This document shows, piece by piece, positions 50,498 through 60,108 of a stretch of 64,000 nucleotides of DNA. Every line of letters starts with the position of its first letter. Position 1 is the first letter of the stretch. The notes under the pieces were generated by a model. That model had not been told where the DNA came from. It made no database searches and saw nothing but the letters and a program-made list of their open reading frames with translations. A program made the position numbers and the translations under genes. Origin of the DNA: Rubrivivax sp. (GTDB lineage: Bacteria; Pseudomonadota; Gammaproteobacteria; Burkholderiales; Burkholderiaceae_C); contig JAIXWM010000083.1 in the NCBI GenBank assembly GCA_027491255.1, forward strand, positions 31,456-95,455, given 5' to 3'.

Positions 50498-51489
50498 GCC
50501 TTGACAAGCCCTCCCGCCGCCGCCGGCTGGCCTGCCGCCTGCCGGTGTTTGCGGCGCCGATGTTCCTGGTCTCGGGTCCGGAACTCGTCGTCGCCGCCTG
50601 CAAAGCCGGCATCGTCGGCGCCTTTCCCACGCCCAACGCGCGCCCGATCGAGGTGCTCGACGACTGGATGCGGCGCATCACCGAAGCGCTGGCCCAGGCC
50701 CGTGCCGAGCAGCCTGCAGGCAGCGTGGGCGACTGGTGCGCCAACCTCGTCACCCACCGCTCCAACGAGCGCCTGCCCGAAGACCTGAAGCTGATCGAGC
50801 GCTACCGTCCGCCGGTGGTCGTCACCGCCTTGGGCAGTCCCAAGCCGGCGATCGACGTCGTCCATGGCTATGGCGGTCAGGTCTTCGCCGACGTGACGAG
50901 CCTGACGCTGGCGCGCAAGGCCGCCGAGGCCGGTGCCGACGGCCTGGCCTGCATCTGCAGCGGGGCGGGCGGCCACACAGGCTCGATCAACCCGTTTGCC
51001 TTCGTCAGCGCAGTGCGCGAGTTCTTCGACGGCACCATCGTCGTCGGCGGCGGCATCTGCGACGGCTGGGGCGTGGCCGGCGCCATCGCCTGCGGCGCCG
51101 ACTATGTCTACATGGGCACGCGCTTCATCGCCACGGCCGAGAGCATGGCCCAGCCCACGTACAAGCAGATGCTGGTGGACAGCACGGTCGATGACCTGCT
51201 GATCAGCGACCGCATCACGGGCACGACCGCGAGCTGGCTCAAGCCTTCGATCCGCGCCAGCGGTCTGGACCCGGACAACCTGCCCGAAGCGCCGGGACGC
51301 AACTACAACAGCAACCGCTCGATCGAAGCCGCCAAGCGCTGGGTCGACGTCTGGGGCGCGGGGCAAGGCGTGGGCGCGGTGCGTGCGGTCGAGCCGGTGG
51401 CCGATGTGGTCGAACGCATCGCGCAGGAATTCGCCGCGGCCCAGGCCCGCATGGCGGCCTGGGCGCCGCCTGCGGGTGCAGCCGCCTGA
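50494..51489 (+). CDS. Nitronate monooxygenase / FabK-like flavoprotein
   Basis: 331 aa FMN-dependent TIM-barrel protein. N-terminal PVFAAPMFLVSGPELVVAACKAG, central CSGAGGHTGSINPFAF, and phosphate-binding VGGGICDGWGVAGAIACGADYVYMGTRF. Family members oxidise nitronates or reduce enoyl thioesters; a CoA-linked role would fit the neighbours but is inference. Its ATG overlaps the Bug gene stop by 4 nt. Confidence 0.88.
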   Translation: MSLDKPSRRRRLACRLPVFAAPMFLVSGPELVVAACKAGIVGAFPTPNARPIEVLDDWMRRITEALAQARAEQPAGSVGDWCANLVTHRSNERLPEDLKLIERYRPPVVVTALGSPKPAIDVVHGYGGQVFADVTSLTLARKAAEAGADGLACICSGAGGHTGSINPFAFVSAVREFFDGTIVVGGGICDGWGVAGAIACGADYVYMGTRFIATAESMAQPTYKQMLVDSTVDDLLISDRITGTTASWLKPSIRASGLDPDNLPEAPGRNYNSNRSIEAAKRWVDVWGAGQGVGAVRAVEPVADVVERIAQEFAAAQARMAAWAPPAGAAA

Positions 51490-51562
51490 GGAGCCGAATC
51501 GTGTCGCCCGTCCGCCCCACCCCCTCGTCGCCCCGGCGACAGGCCACTCGGAGGGCCGCGCA

Positions 51563-52021
51563 TTGAACGGAAAAGCCCACCCGCTGCTCGGCACCTGGCA
51601 ATTGCTGCGCTGGGACATCAGCTACGGCGACGGGCGCCCGCCCACGCTTCCCTACGGCGCCGACGCGACCGGCCTGATCCTCTACACCGCCGACGGCTGG
51701 ATGAGCGCCTGCATCGGCCGCGCTCCCCGGCCGCGCCTGTCCAGCGACAGCGTGCGCAGCGCGCCCGAGGCCGAGCGCCTGGCCGCCTTCGAAAGCTGGT
51801 TCCAGTACGCCGGCCCCTACACGCTGCGCGAATCCGGGGGTCGGCTGCAGGTTGTCCACCGTGTCACGCACGCGCTCAACCCGAACTTCGTCGGCACCGA
51901 GCAGGTGCGCAACGTCGACTTCGACGCTGCAGGCACACTGACGCTGTCCGCCAGCGACACGGTGCCGGGCTCTTCGGTCGAGCGCCACCACCGCCTGCGC
52001 TGGGGCCGCGCTGGCGGCTGA
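51563..52021 (+). CDS. Lipocalin-like domain protein, TTG start
   Basis: 152 aa. HPLLGTWQLLRWDISYGDGRP and GLILYTADGWMSACIG match Lipocalin_5-type small beta-barrel proteins often found in catabolic clusters. Probable ligand binding; no enzyme motif is visible. No ATG or GTG is suitably placed; TTG at 51563 has GGAGGG 7 nt upstream. Confidence 0.8.
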   Translation: MNGKAHPLLGTWQLLRWDISYGDGRPPTLPYGADATGLILYTADGWMSACIGRAPRPRLSSDSVRSAPEAERLAAFESWFQYAGPYTLRESGGRLQVVHRVTHALNPNFVGTEQVRNVDFDAAGTLTLSASDTVPGSSVERHHRLRWGRAGG

Positions 52022-52052
52022 AACTGCGTACCCGTTGCACGAACCGATCCCG

Positions 52053-53744
52053 ATGAACCACCCCCTCCACGCCAAGCACCTGCCGCTGCTGGACCGCGCC
52101 GAGCGCGCCTGCCGCGAGCGCGACTGCTGGACCCCCTGGCCCGAGACGCCCGCCGGCTACCCCGACGCCGCCAACGCGCAGGCCCGCGCCCGTGCCGCCT
52201 TCGAGGCGCAGTGCGGGCAGGCCTACGATCTGGAAGGTCACCCGGGCCACGCCGGGGTGCAGGCCGAGGAGGTCTCGCCCTACACCCAGCGTGCGCTGGA
52301 CATCCGCTACCCGCAGTCCGCCCCCGACACGCTCTTCGCCGCCGCCGAGGCGGCGATGCCCGCCTGGGCCGCAGCCGACGCCGACACCCGGCTCGGGGTG
52401 CTGATGGAGGTGGTAGACGTGCTCTACCGCGAGCACCTGTTCGACGTCGCCACGGCGATGATGCACACCGCGGGCCAGAGCGCCAACATGGCCTACGCCG
52501 GCAGCGGCGTCAACGCACTCGACCGCGCGATCGAGGCGCTGGTCTACGCCCGCGAGGCGCTGCGCGCGGTGACGCCACGCAGCCGCTGGGAGCGCAGCTT
52601 CGGCAGCGCCCGCATCGCGCTGGACAAGACCTGGCGCGCCACGCCGCGCGGCGTGGCCGTGTGCTTCACCTGCGCGACCTTCGCCACCTGGAACGCCTGG
52701 CCTTCGATGATGGCGAGCCTGGCCACAGGCAACGCCGTCATCGTCAAGCCGCACCCGACCTCGGTGCTGCCGATGGCGCATTCGGTGCGCGCCTTCCGCC
52801 GCGTGCTGCGAGAGGCCGGCTTCGACCCCAACTTGGTGACGATGCTGACCGACTCCAGCGCCGAGCCCGTGGGCAAGGTGCTGGTGCAGCACGCGAAGAC
52901 CGCCATCATCGACTTCACCGGCAGCGCGCGCTTCGGCCAGTGGGTCGAGCGCCACGCCCATCCGGCGCTGGTGTACACCGAGACCTCGGGCGTCAACACC
53001 GTGGTCATCGAGTCCGCAGCCGACCTGGACGCGGCGCTGCGCACGCTGGCCACGACGATGTGCATGTTCAGCGCCCAGATGTGCACGAGCCCGCAGAACG
53101 TCTACCTGCCACGCACGGGGGTGCGTACGCCGCAGGGTTTGGTGCCCGTGGACGAGGTGGCGCAGCGGCTGGCCGCGGCCATCGATGCCGTCGGGCGCGA
53201 CCCTCGCCGCGCCGGCATGATCCTGGCCGCGATCCAAGCGCCGTCGACGCTGGCGCAACTCGCACAGCTGCGTGACGAGGGCGCGCGCGTCGGCCGGGTG
53301 CTGCTGGAACCCAGACCCTACCCCCATCCCGAGTTCCCCGAAGCACGCACCAGCACGCCGCTGCTGGTGCAGACCGACACCACGCAGCGCGCGCTCTACG
53401 GCGAGGAGCGCTTCGGCCCGGTCGGCTTCGTGATCGTCTGCGACGACGCCGCCGACGCGCTGGCCCAGGCCACCGGCGACGTGCGCGAGTTCGGCGGGCT
53501 CACGGCCTTCCTCTACAGCGACGACGAGGCTTACGTCGACCGCGCCGTCGAGGCCTACGCCCGGGCCGGCGCGCAGCTGACGATCAACCTCACCGGCCCG
53601 ATGCCGCTGAACTTCGCCGCCGCCTACAGCGACGTTCACGTCACCGGGCTGAACCCGGCCGGCAACGCCAGCCTGACCGACCTGGCCTTCGTGGCCGGGC
53701 GCTTCCGCATTACACAGTCGCGCCGCCCGGTGCGCGACACCTGA
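52053..53744 (+). CDS. PaaN-like aldehyde dehydrogenase
   Basis: 563 aa. Follows the PaaN pattern: N-terminal WTPWPETPAGYPDAANAQA, EVSPYTQRALDIRYPQ, then the ALDH fold with the Glu-containing YTETSGVNTVVI and a likely catalytic Cys near residue 343 (FSAQMCTSPQNVY). PaaN proteins were named from phenylacetate clusters, but no other paa gene is here. It probably oxidises an aldehyde released by the carotenoid-oxygenase enzymes. The start is taken at ATG 52053; TTG at 52035 is possible. Confidence 0.87.
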   Translation: MNHPLHAKHLPLLDRAERACRERDCWTPWPETPAGYPDAANAQARARAAFEAQCGQAYDLEGHPGHAGVQAEEVSPYTQRALDIRYPQSAPDTLFAAAEAAMPAWAAADADTRLGVLMEVVDVLYREHLFDVATAMMHTAGQSANMAYAGSGVNALDRAIEALVYAREALRAVTPRSRWERSFGSARIALDKTWRATPRGVAVCFTCATFATWNAWPSMMASLATGNAVIVKPHPTSVLPMAHSVRAFRRVLREAGFDPNLVTMLTDSSAEPVGKVLVQHAKTAIIDFTGSARFGQWVERHAHPALVYTETSGVNTVVIESAADLDAALRTLATTMCMFSAQMCTSPQNVYLPRTGVRTPQGLVPVDEVAQRLAAAIDAVGRDPRRAGMILAAIQAPSTLAQLAQLRDEGARVGRVLLEPRPYPHPEFPEARTSTPLLVQTDTTQRALYGEERFGPVGFVIVCDDAADALAQATGDVREFGGLTAFLYSDDEAYVDRAVEAYARAGAQLTINLTGPMPLNFAAAYSDVHVTGLNPAGNASLTDLAFVAGRFRITQSRRPVRDT

Positions 53745-53782
53745 CACCACCCGCGTAACGCCCAGCATCCTGGAGGCTCCTC

Positions 53783-55261
53783 ATGAACGCACCGACCCGC
53801 CCCGAGAACCTGGCGCCCTTCGGCGAAGACTACGGCCCGCTGCTGACCGGCCCCTTCGCGCCGCTGGCCGACGAGTCGACGCTGACCGACCTGCCGCTGC
53901 TCAAGGGCGCGATCCCCAAGGACCTGAACGGTGTGTACATGCGCGCCGGCCCGAACGCCCGCTACGCACCGCAAGGCCGCTACCACCCCTTCGACGGTGA
54001 CGGCATGGTCCACGCCGCGCACTTCGACCAAGGCCGGCTCACGGTTCGCAACCGCTGGGTGCGCACCGAAGGCTTCCAGCGCGAAGATGAGGCCGGCCGC
54101 GCCACCCATTGGGGCATCCGCGAGACCCTGCTCGGCCGTGATGACAAACCCCTGAAGGACACCGGCAACACCGACCTCGTCGCCCATGCCGGCAAGGCGC
54201 TGGCGCTGTGGTACATGTCGGGCGAGGCCTGGGAGCTGGACCCGATCACGCTCGAGACCCTGGGCCGCAGCCCCGCCATCGCGCAGACCGGGGGCAAGAT
54301 CTCGGCCCACGCCAAGGTCGACGAGATCACCGAGGACCTGCTGTTCTTCGACTACGGTCACGACGCGCCCTACATGCGTTACGGCGTCGTCGGCCCCGAC
54401 GGGGCGCTGAAGCACCACGTGCCGATCCCGCTGCCCGGGGCCCGCCTGCCGCACGACATGGCCGTGACCGAGCACTACTCGATCCTGCACGACCTGCCGG
54501 TCATGCACGACCCCGAGGCGATGGCGCTTGGCCGCCACAAGGTGGTGTTCCGCGCCGACCTGAAATCGCGCTTTGGCGTGATCCCGCGCTATGGCCGGAC
54601 CGAGGATCTGCGCTGGTTCGACTTCAGCCCCTGCTTCCTGTACCACGTGGTGAACGCCTGGGAAGAGACCGACACGCGCGGTCGCTGGATCACGATGGTG
54701 GGCTGCCGCTACATGCCGGTAACCCGCCCCGACGGCAGCATCGACGAGCAGCGCACCGCCAAGGACATCGCCGAACTGGTGATGCACGCGCGGCTCTGGC
54801 GCTGGCGCATGAACCTGGACACCGGGGCGACCGAGGAGCAGTGCCTGGACGCCGTGCACAACCTCGAGTTCCCCAGCTACAACAGCGCGCTGACCGGCCG
54901 GCGCACGCACTACGGCTACCTGGTGGACCACAGCGACGACGTGATCCTGCAGTGGGCGGGGTTACGCAAGTGCGACCTCGACACCGGCGCCACACTGTCG
55001 GCCTGGCGCGACCACCCTTCGCAGAGCTGGTACTCCGAGCCCTGGTTCGCCGCTGCCGACAACCCTCAGTCCGAGGACCACGGCTACGTCATCGCCTTCC
55101 AGTGGAACGCGGCCGAGCAGCGGCAGACGCTCGACATCTTCGACGCGCGCGACCTCGGCCAGGGGCCCGTGGCGCAGGTGCTGATCCCGCGCCACATTCC
55201 CACCGGCTTCCACGGCTGCTGGTTTGCTGCCTCGCGCCTGAAGGCGCGCGCTGCGGTCTGA
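53783..55261 (+). CDS. Carotenoid oxygenase-family dioxygenase, copy 2
   Basis: 492 aa, a clear paralogue of the first copy. It shares RYHPFDGDGMVHA, ISAHAKVDE, LPHDMAVTEHYSILHD and YHVVNAWEE. The likely iron ligands are His176, His224, His288 and His477. The N-terminus is about 10 residues longer. Two such enzymes in one operon suggest successive cleavages or two related substrates. GGAGG lies 8 nt before the ATG. Confidence 0.93.
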   Translation: MNAPTRPENLAPFGEDYGPLLTGPFAPLADESTLTDLPLLKGAIPKDLNGVYMRAGPNARYAPQGRYHPFDGDGMVHAAHFDQGRLTVRNRWVRTEGFQREDEAGRATHWGIRETLLGRDDKPLKDTGNTDLVAHAGKALALWYMSGEAWELDPITLETLGRSPAIAQTGGKISAHAKVDEITEDLLFFDYGHDAPYMRYGVVGPDGALKHHVPIPLPGARLPHDMAVTEHYSILHDLPVMHDPEAMALGRHKVVFRADLKSRFGVIPRYGRTEDLRWFDFSPCFLYHVVNAWEETDTRGRWITMVGCRYMPVTRPDGSIDEQRTAKDIAELVMHARLWRWRMNLDTGATEEQCLDAVHNLEFPSYNSALTGRRTHYGYLVDHSDDVILQWAGLRKCDLDTGATLSAWRDHPSQSWYSEPWFAAADNPQSEDHGYVIAFQWNAAEQRQTLDIFDARDLGQGPVAQVLIPRHIPTGFHGCWFAASRLKARAAV

Positions 55262-55346
55262 GCGGTCGCGGTCTGCCCGTGCCGTCGAGCCACACCCACC
55301 GAGCACCACCACCACCCCGCACTGCAGCGCCCTGGAGCATCACCCG

Positions 55347-56582
55347 ATGAGTACGCCCACCTACATCCTCGGCGGCCACCAGACCGACTTCGCCAAGGTC
55401 TGGTCCCGCCAGGGCCAGGACCTGTCGCACATGATCCGCGAGTCCGTGCTCGGCGCGCTGGAGCGCAGCCGCGTCGACGCCGCGCAGGTGCAGAGCATCC
55501 ACGTCGGCAACGCCTTCGGCGAGATCCAGCGCGCGCAGGCGCACCTGGGCGCGATGGTGGCGCAGGTGGTGCCCGAACTCTGGGGCGTGCCGGCGATGCG
55601 GCACGAAGGCGCCTGCGCCTCGGCTTCGCTGGCGGTGCTGGCGGCCATGGCCGAGATCGAGGCCGGGCGCTACGACTGCGTGCTCGTGGTCGGCGCCGAG
55701 GAATTGAAGAACCTGCCGGGCGACCAGTCCTCGGCGAACCAGAACGCTGCCGCCTGGCAGGGGCACGAAGACATCGACTGCCGCTTCATGTGGCCGGCGG
55801 CCTTCGGGCTGATGGCGCAAGAGTACCAGCGCCGCTGGGGGCTGGACCGCCGCCACGTCAACCGCATCGCCGAGATCAACTACGGCAACGCCAAGCGCAA
55901 CCCGCTGGCGCAGACGCGCAAGTGGCAGTTCGAGCCTGGCGCCTTCACCGACGACGACACCCTGAACCCCGTCATCGAGCCCGGCACGCGGCGCCAGGAC
56001 TGCGGCCAGATCACCGACGGCGCCTGCTCGCTGGTGCTGGCGGGCCCGCGCTTCGCGGCCGAGCATGCGCGGCGCACCGGCGTCGCGCTCGACGCGATGC
56101 CGCGCATCCAGGGCTGGGGCCACCGCAACGCCGGGCTGCGGCTGAAGGACAAGCTCGAGCGCAGCGCCGGCCAGCCCTACGTCTTCCCGCACGTGCGGCA
56201 GGCCATCACCGAGGCCTGGGCCCGGGCTGGCGTCACCGGCCCCGAGGGCCTGGACGGCATCGAGACGCACGACTGCTTCACCACCACCGAGTACATGGCC
56301 ATCGACCACTTCGGCCTGACCCCGCCCGGCCAGAGCTGGCAGGCAGTCGAGTCCGGCATGATCGAGCTCGGCGGCAAGCTCCCCGTCAACCCCAGCGGCG
56401 GCCTGATCGGCGGCGGCCACCCGGTGGGCGCCACCGGCGCGCGCATGCTGCTGGACGCCGCGCGCCAGGTCACCGGCCAGGCCGGTGACTACCAGGTCGA
56501 AGGCGCGAAGACCTTCGCCACGCTGAACATCGGCGGCAGCTGCGCGACGGTGTGCAGCTTCGTGGTCGGGGTGGGGGCCTGA
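55347..56582 (+). CDS. SCP2-type thiolase (acetyl-CoA acetyltransferase family)
   Basis: 411 aa. Nucleophile Cys90 in HEGACASASLA, GIETHDCFTTTEYMA, NPSGGLIGGGHPVGATG and C-terminal NIGGSCATV. Members cleave or form beta-ketoacyl-CoA bonds. It is the last gene of the island and would release acetyl- or acyl-CoA after ring or chain degradation. 85 nt separate it from copy 2 of the oxygenase. Confidence 0.92.
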   Translation: MSTPTYILGGHQTDFAKVWSRQGQDLSHMIRESVLGALERSRVDAAQVQSIHVGNAFGEIQRAQAHLGAMVAQVVPELWGVPAMRHEGACASASLAVLAAMAEIEAGRYDCVLVVGAEELKNLPGDQSSANQNAAAWQGHEDIDCRFMWPAAFGLMAQEYQRRWGLDRRHVNRIAEINYGNAKRNPLAQTRKWQFEPGAFTDDDTLNPVIEPGTRRQDCGQITDGACSLVLAGPRFAAEHARRTGVALDAMPRIQGWGHRNAGLRLKDKLERSAGQPYVFPHVRQAITEAWARAGVTGPEGLDGIETHDCFTTTEYMAIDHFGLTPPGQSWQAVESGMIELGGKLPVNPSGGLIGGGHPVGATGARMLLDAARQVTGQAGDYQVEGAKTFATLNIGGSCATVCSFVVGVGA

Positions 56583-56638
56583 CAGGCGCAAAGTCCTTCC
56601 CTCTCGCCCGCCTGCATGGGCAAAAGACTCTCTGCCGC

Positions 56639-57367
56639 TCAGCCCAGCACCTGCCTGCGAGAGCGCAGGCCCCCCTTCTCGAACACTGCGGCCACGTGCT
56701 TCTTGACCGTGTTCGGGCTGATGGCGAGCAGTCGTGCGATTTCCTTGTTGGTGTAGCCGACTTCGAGCAGCCCGTGCACCTCGGCCTCGCGCTCGGTCAG
56801 TTCGCAGGCGGCACGCTCCTGCAACTCGCGCCGGCGCGCCGCCAGGGCCTTGACGTAGAGCCAGCGCTGCGCAGCGCGTGGCAGCCAGACTTCGCCGTCG
56901 AGCACCGCCGTCACCGCCTTGGCCCAGACCGACGGCTGGACAGAGCAGTTGACCGCGGCGCGCGCATCGACATCCAGCAGCAGCGCCACCGAGGGCCAGG
57001 TGACGTCATGCCAGGCGAGGATCCAGCGCGTACGCGGCGCTGTGCGACGCAGTTCCTCGAGATCCGCGCGGGAACTCCCCTGGCACCACTGGGCATCGAC
57101 CACAAGCACGCGGGGCTGCAGCTCCCGAAGGGCCTGCAATACTGCATCCGTGGACAAATCCTCCAGCTCGTGCACCGCAAACGCTCGGGACGCGGGCAGC
57201 GCGCCCACCTCCGGCCCCGCAGCCCAAAGGACGAGCGCGCAGGGCCCGTCGGGGGCTGACTTCGGCGAATAGCCGCCGGCGCGGGACCGACTGGCGGGTC
57301 TTGCGGCGGCACTGCGAGGGCTGGCCGGATCGACGAGCTGCTCGGAGGCCACCATGACCGGACTCAT
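56639..57367 (-). CDS. LuxR-type regulator with degenerate receiver-like domain
   Basis: 242 aa. C-terminal helix-turn-helix LTEREAEVHGLLEVGYTNKEIARLL..NTVKKHVAAVFEKGGL (about 188-240). The N-terminal part (40-160) resembles a receiver domain (VLVVDAQWCQGSSRADL) but I cannot identify the full acidic pocket or phospho-acceptor Asp. Its ATG overlaps the tolC stop by 4 nt, so it is the last gene of the secretion operon and may control it. Confidence 0.85.
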   Translation of the reverse strand: MSPVMVASEQLVDPASPRSAAARPASRSRAGGYSPKSAPDGPCALVLWAAGPEVGALPASRAFAVHELEDLSTDAVLQALRELQPRVLVVDAQWCQGSSRADLEELRRTAPRTRWILAWHDVTWPSVALLLDVDARAAVNCSVQPSVWAKAVTAVLDGEVWLPRAAQRWLYVKALAARRRELQERAACELTEREAEVHGLLEVGYTNKEIARLLAISPNTVKKHVAAVFEKGGLRSRRQVLG

Positions 57368-58770
57368 CGAGTTCCCGGCGTCTGTGGCGCCGCAAACCAG
57401 ACGTCCCAGCCCACGACATCGCCCTCGTCCAGGACACCGCGCGCGAGCTGGAGTTCGACGAGATCGCGCAGTTGGTCATGGCGTGCCTGGGCGCGGTCAG
57501 CCTGCGCGCGCACGAGGCGCCGCCGAGAATCGAGCAGGTCGACGACGGTCGAGACGCCGAGTTCAACCCCTCGCTCCTGGGCGCGCACGGTCTGCTCCAG
57601 AGCAGCCACTTCCTGCGCGGTGGCAATGATGCGCGCCCGGCCGGCACGCGCGCTGGTGGCAGCAGCGCGGATTTCGCGCTCGACCTCACGCCGGGCCGCC
57701 TCCTCCTGATGCGTGGCCATCGCGAGTCGCGCCGCGATCTCGCGCTCCGAGGCCAGGACGCGGCCGCCTTCGTACAACGGGACGCGCAATTCCAGCCCGA
57801 TGCTGGTCACGTGGTAGGGCGGCTGGCGGCGGTTGTCGTAGCCGGTATCGGCGTAGCTGTGCGTGCCCACCAGCGCCAGTTGCGGCAGGTGCTCGGCCCG
57901 GGCGCCGGCACCGGTGCGTCGCAGCGCCTCGGTGGCGCGGGCCAGCGCAGCCAAACGCGGGTGATCGCGCAAGGCCTGTGCCACGGTCTGGTCGTCGGAC
58001 TGCAGCGCGGTGACGTCGGGCTCCGGCCGTCCCAGTGGTGCCAGCGGGGCCGGCCCGATCACGGGCAGGCCGCTCAGCTCGGCCAGCCGACCGCTGGCCT
58101 TGTCGCGCCGCTGGCGCCACTGGATGACACGGCTCGCGAGCGTCTGCGCATAGGCCTCGGCCTCGGCCAGGTCGGTGACCTTGGCCATTTGTCGGCCGCG
58201 CATGCTGCGCAGCCGCTCGACCTGCCGCAGGACGGCCTCGCGCTCGGCCTCGAGCGCCAGGGTCTCCTCGCCGGCCTGCAGGACCTCGAGGTAGACCCCG
58301 ACCACCTGCGCGATCAGCGTCATCCGCGTCTGCGCGACCTCGAGCTCGCGCTGCCAGGCTGCGACCTGCGACGCGTCGCGCCGGTGCACCGAGGGCAGAT
58401 CAACCAAGGACCAGCGGGCTGTCAAGCCGACACGCCGGCCCTCGTAGCGGCGGTCCTCGGCGAGTTGCTCGCGGTAGTCGTTGCGCGACCAACCCGCCTG
58501 CGCCGACATCTGGGGCAGCAGCCGGCTGCCGGCGATGTCGCGCTCGGCCCGCGCGCGGTCGACCTCGAGGACGCGCATCTGCAAGTAGGGGCTGCCCTCG
58601 AGCGCGGCGCGGCAGAACTCCAGCAGACGCTGCGCTGACGCTGCCGGCGCAGCCAGCACCAGTGCCACCGTCAGACCCAGAGTCAGCCCCGCCCTCCTGG
58701 CCGCGGCCACGCCGGATGACCGGCACGCCGTACCCAGGAGCAGGACGCGTTGCGGGGGCGGCAACGGCAT
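57364..58770 (-). CDS. TolC-family outer-membrane channel
   Basis: 468 aa. Signal peptide ending APAASAQ after an Arg/Ser-rich lead (residues 1-46), then two OEP repeats with long helices (QVVGVYLEVLQAGEETLALEAEREA; REVEREIRAAATSARAGRARI) and ELRVPLYEGGRV, the usual outer-membrane beta segment. It forms the exit duct for the type I system. It is 6 nt from the fusion-protein gene. Confidence 0.93.
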   Translation of the reverse strand: MPLPPPQRVLLLGTACRSSGVAAARRAGLTLGLTVALVLAAPAASAQRLLEFCRAALEGSPYLQMRVLEVDRARAERDIAGSRLLPQMSAQAGWSRNDYREQLAEDRRYEGRRVGLTARWSLVDLPSVHRRDASQVAAWQRELEVAQTRMTLIAQVVGVYLEVLQAGEETLALEAEREAVLRQVERLRSMRGRQMAKVTDLAEAEAYAQTLASRVIQWRQRRDKASGRLAELSGLPVIGPAPLAPLGRPEPDVTALQSDDQTVAQALRDHPRLAALARATEALRRTGAGARAEHLPQLALVGTHSYADTGYDNRRQPPYHVTSIGLELRVPLYEGGRVLASEREIAARLAMATHQEEAARREVEREIRAAATSARAGRARIIATAQEVAALEQTVRAQERGVELGVSTVVDLLDSRRRLVRAQADRAQARHDQLRDLVELQLARGVLDEGDVVGWDVWFAAPQTPGTR

Positions 58771-58776
58771 CGAGGC

Positions 58777-60108
58777 TCAATCCTCTTTCAACGAGCGCGC
58801 CGCCACATCGCGCAAGGGCGCCAGCAGGTACTCCATGAGCGTGCGCTGACCCGTGTTGACCAGCACCTCCGCCGGCATGCCCGGCAGCAGTTCGAGCTGC
58901 GCAGCACGCAGCGCACGCAGACCCTGCTCCTCGATCTCCACGCGCCCCAGGTAATAGGGCAGTTTCTGGCCACCCTGCTCGTCCAGAAGTCGGTCGGCCG
59001 AAACCGCGACGAGCCGGCCCTCGATACGGGGCAGTGTGCGCATCTTGAAGCCCGGAAACCGTACCTCGGCGCCCTGCCCGGGGCGGATCTGGTCGATGTC
59101 GCGCGGCGCGAGCTGCACCTCGACCACCAGCTTCTCGGCTTGGGGCACCACCTCGAGCAGGCGGTCGCCGGGCCGAACGACGGCGCCCGTGGTGTGCACC
59201 CCGAGTCCGAGCACGGTGCCGGACACCGGCGCACGCACCACGGTGCGCGCCACCGTGTCGTCCAGCGCGCGCTGCTTCTCCAACAACGCGAACATCCCTG
59301 CCTGCACCTCGGCGAGTTCCTTGGTTGCCTCGCGCCGCAACTCACGATCGAGCTGCGCGATCTTCAGCCGCGTCTCGGCGATCTGCAACTCGGTGGCGGC
59401 AAGCTCGGCGAGCAGCTCATCACGCTGGCCCTCGCTTTGCGCCAGGTTGCGCTCGATGTCGCGCACACGCGGGCGCTCGGCGTAGCCTTCGGCCAGCAGC
59501 GCCACATAGTCCTCGCGCTCGGCCGCGTAGGAGCGCGCCCGCTGCTCGCTGCTGAGGAGCTGGGCCGCCAACCCGCGCGCCTTGGCGCGCAGCACCTGGG
59601 TCTGCTGCTCGAACAGAGCGGCCTCGCCGTCGCGCGCCTGACGGCGCGCCGAAAACGCCTGCTGTTGCAAGCGCATCGCCTCGGCAGCGCGCGGGTCGCC
59701 GCCAGCCTGCAGCAGCGCATTTGGAAAGGCCGGGCGCACTCGTCCGTCGCGCTGGGCCTCCAGGCGGGCCACCAGGGCCATGGCCTGGAACAGATCCCCG
59801 CGAAGCACCTCCAGCTGCGCCCGCGCCTGGGTGTCGGCCAGCGTCAGCAGCACCTGGCCGCGCTCGACCCGGTCACCATCGCGCACCTGAATGCCCGAGA
59901 CGATGCCCCCCTCCAGATGCTGCACCGCCTTGCGATAGCCTTCCACCGAGACGAGACCTGGGGCGATGGCGGCGCTCGCCAGCGGCGCGAGCGCAGCCCA
60001 GGCGCCAAAACCGCCAAAGAGCACCAGCACGACCGACAGCCCCATCAAGAGCAGGCGCCGCTCGCCCGGCGGCGTGTCGGCTGCGGCGGCGATGGCGTCG
60101 GCCTTCAT
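58777..60108 (-). CDS. HlyD-type membrane fusion protein (type I secretion)
   Basis: 443 aa. Single membrane segment (about 20-42), lipoyl halves (VEGYRKAVQHLEGGIVSGIQV; VVRAPVSGTVLGLGVHTTGAVV), a long periplasmic helical hairpin, and the C-terminal PrtE-like region (PGMPAEVLVNTGQRTLMEYLLAPL). Joins the ABC ATPase to TolC. Its ATG overlaps the ABC gene stop by 4 nt. Confidence 0.94.
   Translation of the reverse strand: MKADAIAAAADTPPGERRLLLMGLSVVLVLFGGFGAWAALAPLASAAIAPGLVSVEGYRKAVQHLEGGIVSGIQVRDGDRVERGQVLLTLADTQARAQLEVLRGDLFQAMALVARLEAQRDGRVRPAFPNALLQAGGDPRAAEAMRLQQQAFSARRQARDGEAALFEQQTQVLRAKARGLAAQLLSSEQRARSYAAEREDYVALLAEGYAERPRVRDIERNLAQSEGQRDELLAELAATELQIAETRLKIAQLDRELRREATKELAEVQAGMFALLEKQRALDDTVARTVVRAPVSGTVLGLGVHTTGAVVRPGDRLLEVVPQAEKLVVEVQLAPRDIDQIRPGQGAEVRFPGFKMRTLPRIEGRLVAVSADRLLDEQGGQKLPYYLGRVEIEEQGLRALRAAQLELLPGMPAEVLVNTGQRTLMEYLLAPLRDVAARSLKED

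Noticed and set aside
52053..53744. A phenylacetate degradation (paa) cluster
   Set aside because: Only the PaaN-like gene is present; no paaABCDE, paaG, paaH, paaJ or paaK orthologue set lies nearby.
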